Source: Caulobacterales bacterium RIFOXYB1_FULL_67_16
GTDB taxonomy: Bacteria; Pseudomonadota; Alphaproteobacteria; Caulobacterales; Caulobacteraceae
NCBI GenBank assembly: GCA_001796045.1
Contig: MGLN01000071.1
Coordinates: 540 to 17,678 of the forward strand
Length of the DNA: 17,139 nucleotides
Direction of reading: 5' to 3'
The notes under the pieces were generated by a model. It ran no database searches. It was given only the letters and a program-made list of their open reading frames with translations, and was not told the DNA's origin. The position numbers were made by a program, and so were the translations under genes. This document shows, one piece after another, positions 14,792-17,139 of this stretch. How positions within the stretch are numbered: position 1 is the first letter of the stretch; each line of letters starts with the position of its first letter.

Positions 14792-16584
14792 AACGCTTGC
14801 CCGATGCTGATGTAGATCTGGAAGGCGGAGTCGCCGTCGCGCTTGTCGAGGGGCACGGCGATGTCCGCGCGAATGGGGCCGAACGGCAACTTGTAGCGCA
14901 CCCCGACGCCGGCGCCGTAGCGCATATTGCTGAAGTTGGGCGTCTCCTCGAAGCCGACGGCCCCGGCGTCGACGAAAGCCACGGCCTGGAAGCTCTGGCC
15001 GATATCGTGGCGGACCTCCAGCGAGGTCTCGAACAGCGACAGACCGCCGCGCGGCGTCTGGTCGGGCAGTTCGGGATTGACCCCCTGGTAGGAATAGCCC
15101 CGGACCGAGCCGCCGCCGCCGGAGTAGAACAGACGGTCGGAGGGGACGCTGAGCTCGCTGCCGCCGATAATGGCGCCGAGGCGGACGCGGCCCGCGAGCA
15201 CGGTGCGGGCCTGATCCTGGAGCGGCAGATAGGCGGTGACCTGGCTTTCGCTGCGCAGGAACAGAATGGTGTCCTCGCCCGCCACCGCCGTGGGCTGGAC
15301 CGACACGGTCATCCGCCATCCCGTGGTCGGGTTCAGCGGGTCGTTCGAGTTGTCGATATAGGCGCTCGTACGGCCCGTCACTATGGCCAGGTCGCGGTCG
15401 AAGCTCACGGCGCTGGGCGGGACCGACGTATAGTCGTAGCGGTTTTCATTGTACTGGCCCGCGTCCAGTCCCAGGCCGTAGTTGAAGTAGGAGGTCCGGC
15501 CGATCCGTTGTTGCAGTTCGGCCGCCAGCACCAGAGCGGTGCGTTCGTAAGCATCAGTATCTTCCTTGACCACGCCGGCGCTGAGTTTCAGCGTCCGGCC
15601 GGGCTTGCGCCAGTGGGGCAGGGACAGATCGGCGCCGATCCGGCTGTCGATGTCGGCGAACCGGGTTTCCATGACCAGGGTGTCGGCGCGGCCGAAGCGA
15701 TTATAGCGGGTCCAGATGAAGTCGACGCCCGCGCCCTCGGCCGTCGACCAGGTGGCGCCGGCCTCGACCACGCGGCGTGGCCGGTCATTCAGATTGACGA
15801 TGACGGGGCGAAGTCCGTCGGCCGTGGTCTGGCCGACGGGGCTGAGGGCGACGCCGACGCCGTCGTAGACGCCGGTGTCCAACAGGCGGCGTTCCAGTTC
15901 GGCCACTTGGTCCGGGTCGTAGCGGTCGCCTTCGTTCCACGGCGCCAGACCGGCGACCCAGGCGCGATTGGTGCGTCCGGCCCGTTGCAGCACCACGCCG
16001 TCCAGTCGCACCAGGCGACCGGAGTCGATGCGGTATTCGGGGGCCACGGTGAAGGCGGCGTGATCGACCACGACGCGGCGCGGTTCGGCCTTGGCGTCGG
16101 CGTAGCCGTTGCGGGACAGGCTGGCGACGGCCCGGCCCTCGCCGGCGATGACATCGACCGCGCGCCCGGGCTCGCCGGGCTTCAGGCCGACGGCCGCCAG
16201 GGCCTTGGCGGCGTTGTCCGCGTCGGGCGGGGTCTCGATCCAGGTGATGGTCGGCTGGGTCAGCAGGAACCGGCGGCCCGGCTGCACCGAGACGATGGCG
16301 GAGGGACGGTCATCCCCCTCGACCACATCTTCGAGCACCGGCTGGTAGTAGGCTTCGGAGCGGAGCAGGGCCTCGGCCGCCGACATCGCCCCCTGGGCCC
16401 GGCGGCGGGCTTCGAAGCGGCTTTCCGGGGCGCCGTCCACCTCGCCCACTGCCCGTTCAAGCAACCGGCGCAGTTCGGCGTCCATGTCGCCGCGAATGGC
16501 GGCGCGCGGTTCGGCGGCGGCGGCCTGGGCGACGAGGCTGCAGGTCGCCAGGACGGCGAGAAACAGGGTGGGCCGGAACGTCAA
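14788..16584 (-). CDS. tamA: TamA, outer-membrane Omp85-family assembly factor
   Basis: Outer-membrane partner of TamB: N-terminal POTRA domains in the periplasm and a C-terminal 16-stranded barrel. The 598-residue protein begins with a signal peptide (hydrophobic LFLAVLATCSLVAQ, cleavage near AAAA-EP, residues 21-25). The POTRA region runs to about 265 and the barrel to the end. The Omp85 loop-6 motif VRGY is at 494-497 in GGGGSVRGY, and FVDAGAVG (537-544) matches the usual strand motif. The chain ends in Phe (QIYISIGQAF), the expected beta-signal for insertion by the Bam complex. The start is TTG at 16584: an in-frame TAG lies two codons upstream, and no ATG or GTG occurs before the signal peptide's hydrophobic core. 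It overlaps tamB by 4 bases. Confidence 0.95.
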   Translation of the reverse strand: MTFRPTLFLAVLATCSLVAQAAAAEPRAAIRGDMDAELRRLLERAVGEVDGAPESRFEARRRAQGAMSAAEALLRSEAYYQPVLEDVVEGDDRPSAIVSVQPGRRFLLTQPTITWIETPPDADNAAKALAAVGLKPGEPGRAVDVIAGEGRAVASLSRNGYADAKAEPRRVVVDHAAFTVAPEYRIDSGRLVRLDGVVLQRAGRTNRAWVAGLAPWNEGDRYDPDQVAELERRLLDTGVYDGVGVALSPVGQTTADGLRPVIVNLNDRPRRVVEAGATWSTAEGAGVDFIWTRYNRFGRADTLVMETRFADIDSRIGADLSLPHWRKPGRTLKLSAGVVKEDTDAYERTALVLAAELQQRIGRTSYFNYGLGLDAGQYNENRYDYTSVPPSAVSFDRDLAIVTGRTSAYIDNSNDPLNPTTGWRMTVSVQPTAVAGEDTILFLRSESQVTAYLPLQDQARTVLAGRVRLGAIIGGSELSVPSDRLFYSGGGGSVRGYSYQGVNPELPDQTPRGGLSLFETSLEVRHDIGQSFQAVAFVDAGAVGFEETPNFSNMRYGAGVGVRYKLPFGPIRADIAVPLDKRDGDSAFQIYISIGQAF

Positions 16585-16672
16585 ACTCTAGCTTTCGTCA
16601 AGGGCGCGGCTTGCGGGCCGGCGCCTCGGTACGCCACTTTCGGGCGCCTGTCGCCTTGAGGCGGGGCGGGCC

Positions 16673-16939
16673 TCAATAGAACAGGGTTTCGCTTTCGGGC
16701 TGGACCGACTGTTCGGATGTCCGCTCTTCCGGCGGGGTCTGCGACTCGGGGGTGGGGGCGGGGTCGGTCACCTCGGGCGCGACCACAGGCTCGGCCGAGT
16801 CCTCGGCGGCCGGCGCCTGAATCTCGACCGGGGGCGTGTCGGCGTAGTCGTCCTGGGACCGGGACTGGAAGTCGTCGCACGCCGCAAGCGCCAGCGCGCC
16901 CAGCGCGGTCGCGGTCAGAACGAAGATCGAGCGGCTCAT
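16673..16939 (-). CDS. Small acidic Pro/Glu-rich lipoprotein, function unknown
   Basis: An 88-residue predicted lipoprotein. The signal peptide MSRSIFVLTATALGALALAA ends in a lipobox (L18-A19-A20-C21). The mature part starts Cys-Asp-Asp-Phe and consists almost wholly of Pro, Glu, Asp, Ala, Gln, Ser and Thr, with no visible fold; it ends in ETLFY. Asp after the Cys would favour inner-membrane retention under the E. coli Lol rule, which may not apply here. The ATG at 16939 has GGGGA 9 bases upstream and places the lipobox correctly; an in-frame TTG at 16972 would add 11 unlikely residues. It lies 88 bases before tamA on the same strand, so an envelope link is plausible but unproven. I do not recognise a family. 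Confidence 0.75.
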   Translation of the reverse strand: MSRSIFVLTATALGALALAACDDFQSRSQDDYADTPPVEIQAPAAEDSAEPVVAPEVTDPAPTPESQTPPEERTSEQSVQPESETLFY

Positions 16940-16940
16940 C

Positions 16941-16995
16941 GGAACAGGTCCCCGGGGTAACGGTAGGTGCAACGCCTTGGGCGCTGTCCTGTTCC
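16941..16995 (-). promoter_or_regulatory. Possible structured 5' leader of the lipoprotein gene
   Basis: A perfect 8-bp inverted repeat, GGAACAGG (16941-16948) with CCTGTTCC (16988-16995), encloses 39 bases. In the minus-strand mRNA the distal arm lies one base before the AUG at 16939 and borders the GGGGA ribosome binding site. A smaller CGCC/GGCG hairpin lies inside. A weak GCTATG -10-like element sits just upstream (17000-16995). Pairing could limit ribosome access, but this is inference from sequence only. Confidence 0.25.
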
Positions 16996-17017
16996 ATAGC
17001 GCCGAAAACCGCAGGGG

Positions 17018-17139
17018 TCATCCCGCCTCCTTGGCCCAAGCGAGGCGGGCCTGGTCCAGGTTCAGCGCGGGGGGCGCGGCCGCAGGTTCGGGCACGACGC
17101 CGTCGAAGCGGGGCGCCGGAGCGGGGAGGCCCTGGGCGA
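17018..17139 (-). CDS. 3' end of an unidentified gene cut by the window edge
   Basis: An open frame entering from the right edge on the minus strand gives 39 residues before TGA at 17020-17018. It has an Ala/Pro-rich linker (LPAPAPRFDGVVPEPAAAPP) and then LNLDQARLAWAKEAG. Another minus frame is also open here, but this one looks most protein-like. It is in tandem with the lipoprotein gene, 78 bases away. Too little is visible to name a product. Confidence 0.4.
   Translation of the reverse strand, partial: AQGLPAPAPRFDGVVPEPAAAPPALNLDQARLAWAKEAG

Noticed and set aside
14792..15319. An N-terminal extension of tamB by about 176 residues starting from an ATG at 15319
   Set aside because: The extra stretch lies wholly inside tamA in another frame, has the low-complexity Arg/Gly composition of a shadow frame, and would put tamB's membrane anchor far from the N terminus.
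14797..16659. A 620-codon plus-strand frame opposite tamA
   Set aside because: It is the antisense shadow of tamA, with composition dominated by Gly, Ala, Asp and Val and no recognisable motifs.
16652..16663. CGCC-TTGA-GGCG hairpin between the lipoprotein gene and tamA as a terminator
   Set aside because: The stem is only 4 bp and no T run follows on the minus strand, so it does not support intrinsic termination.

Overview
The window is a high-GC (roughly two thirds G+C by eye), densely packed piece of an ordinary bacterial chromosome, read as alphaproteobacterial and most like Caulobacterales (Brevundimonas/Caulobacter relatives). That placement is an inference from protein style, codon use, promoter-like motifs of the GCTA type and gene content; no rRNA or other marker is present to prove it. 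I see no tRNA, rRNA, insertion sequence, prophage, CRISPR array or tandem-repeat island.

Left part (about 1-4905): coaD and two tandem paralogous secreted cyclophilin-type peptidyl-prolyl isomerases form a rightward unit. A leftward Ppx/GppA phosphatase converges on it with only 3 bases between the stops. Divergent from the phosphatase, hspQ (protease specificity-enhancing factor) and phhA (phenylalanine 4-hydroxylase) read rightward.

Middle part (about 4902-9906): a leftward four-gene amino-acid catabolic operon, M20 metallo-hydrolase > astA > astD > astB. The genes abut or overlap by ATGA at every junction. Together AstA, AstB and AstD carry steps 1, 2 and 4 of the arginine succinyltransferase (AST) pathway. 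astC and astE are not in the window. The M20 hydrolase leading the operon is the natural candidate for the missing final desuccinylation. phhA and astB share one CTAG as both of their stop codons. A small four-helix membrane protein of unknown function (10007-10549) is divergent from the operon.

Right part (about 10553-17139): a leftward envelope-biogenesis block of an unidentified gene end at the window edge, a small acidic Pro/Glu-rich lipoprotein, tamA (outer-membrane Omp85 barrel) and tamB (inner-membrane-anchored AsmA-like/DUF490 protein). tamA and tamB appear to start at TTG codons, and tamB overlaps the tamA stop (TTGA).

Nothing in the window is a clear new biological system. The points most worth following are the M20 gene as a possible AstE replacement, the pair of cyclophilins with a conserved Cys-Cys pair, the lipoprotein upstream of tamAB with a possible structured 5' leader, and convergent gene pairs with no room for terminators.
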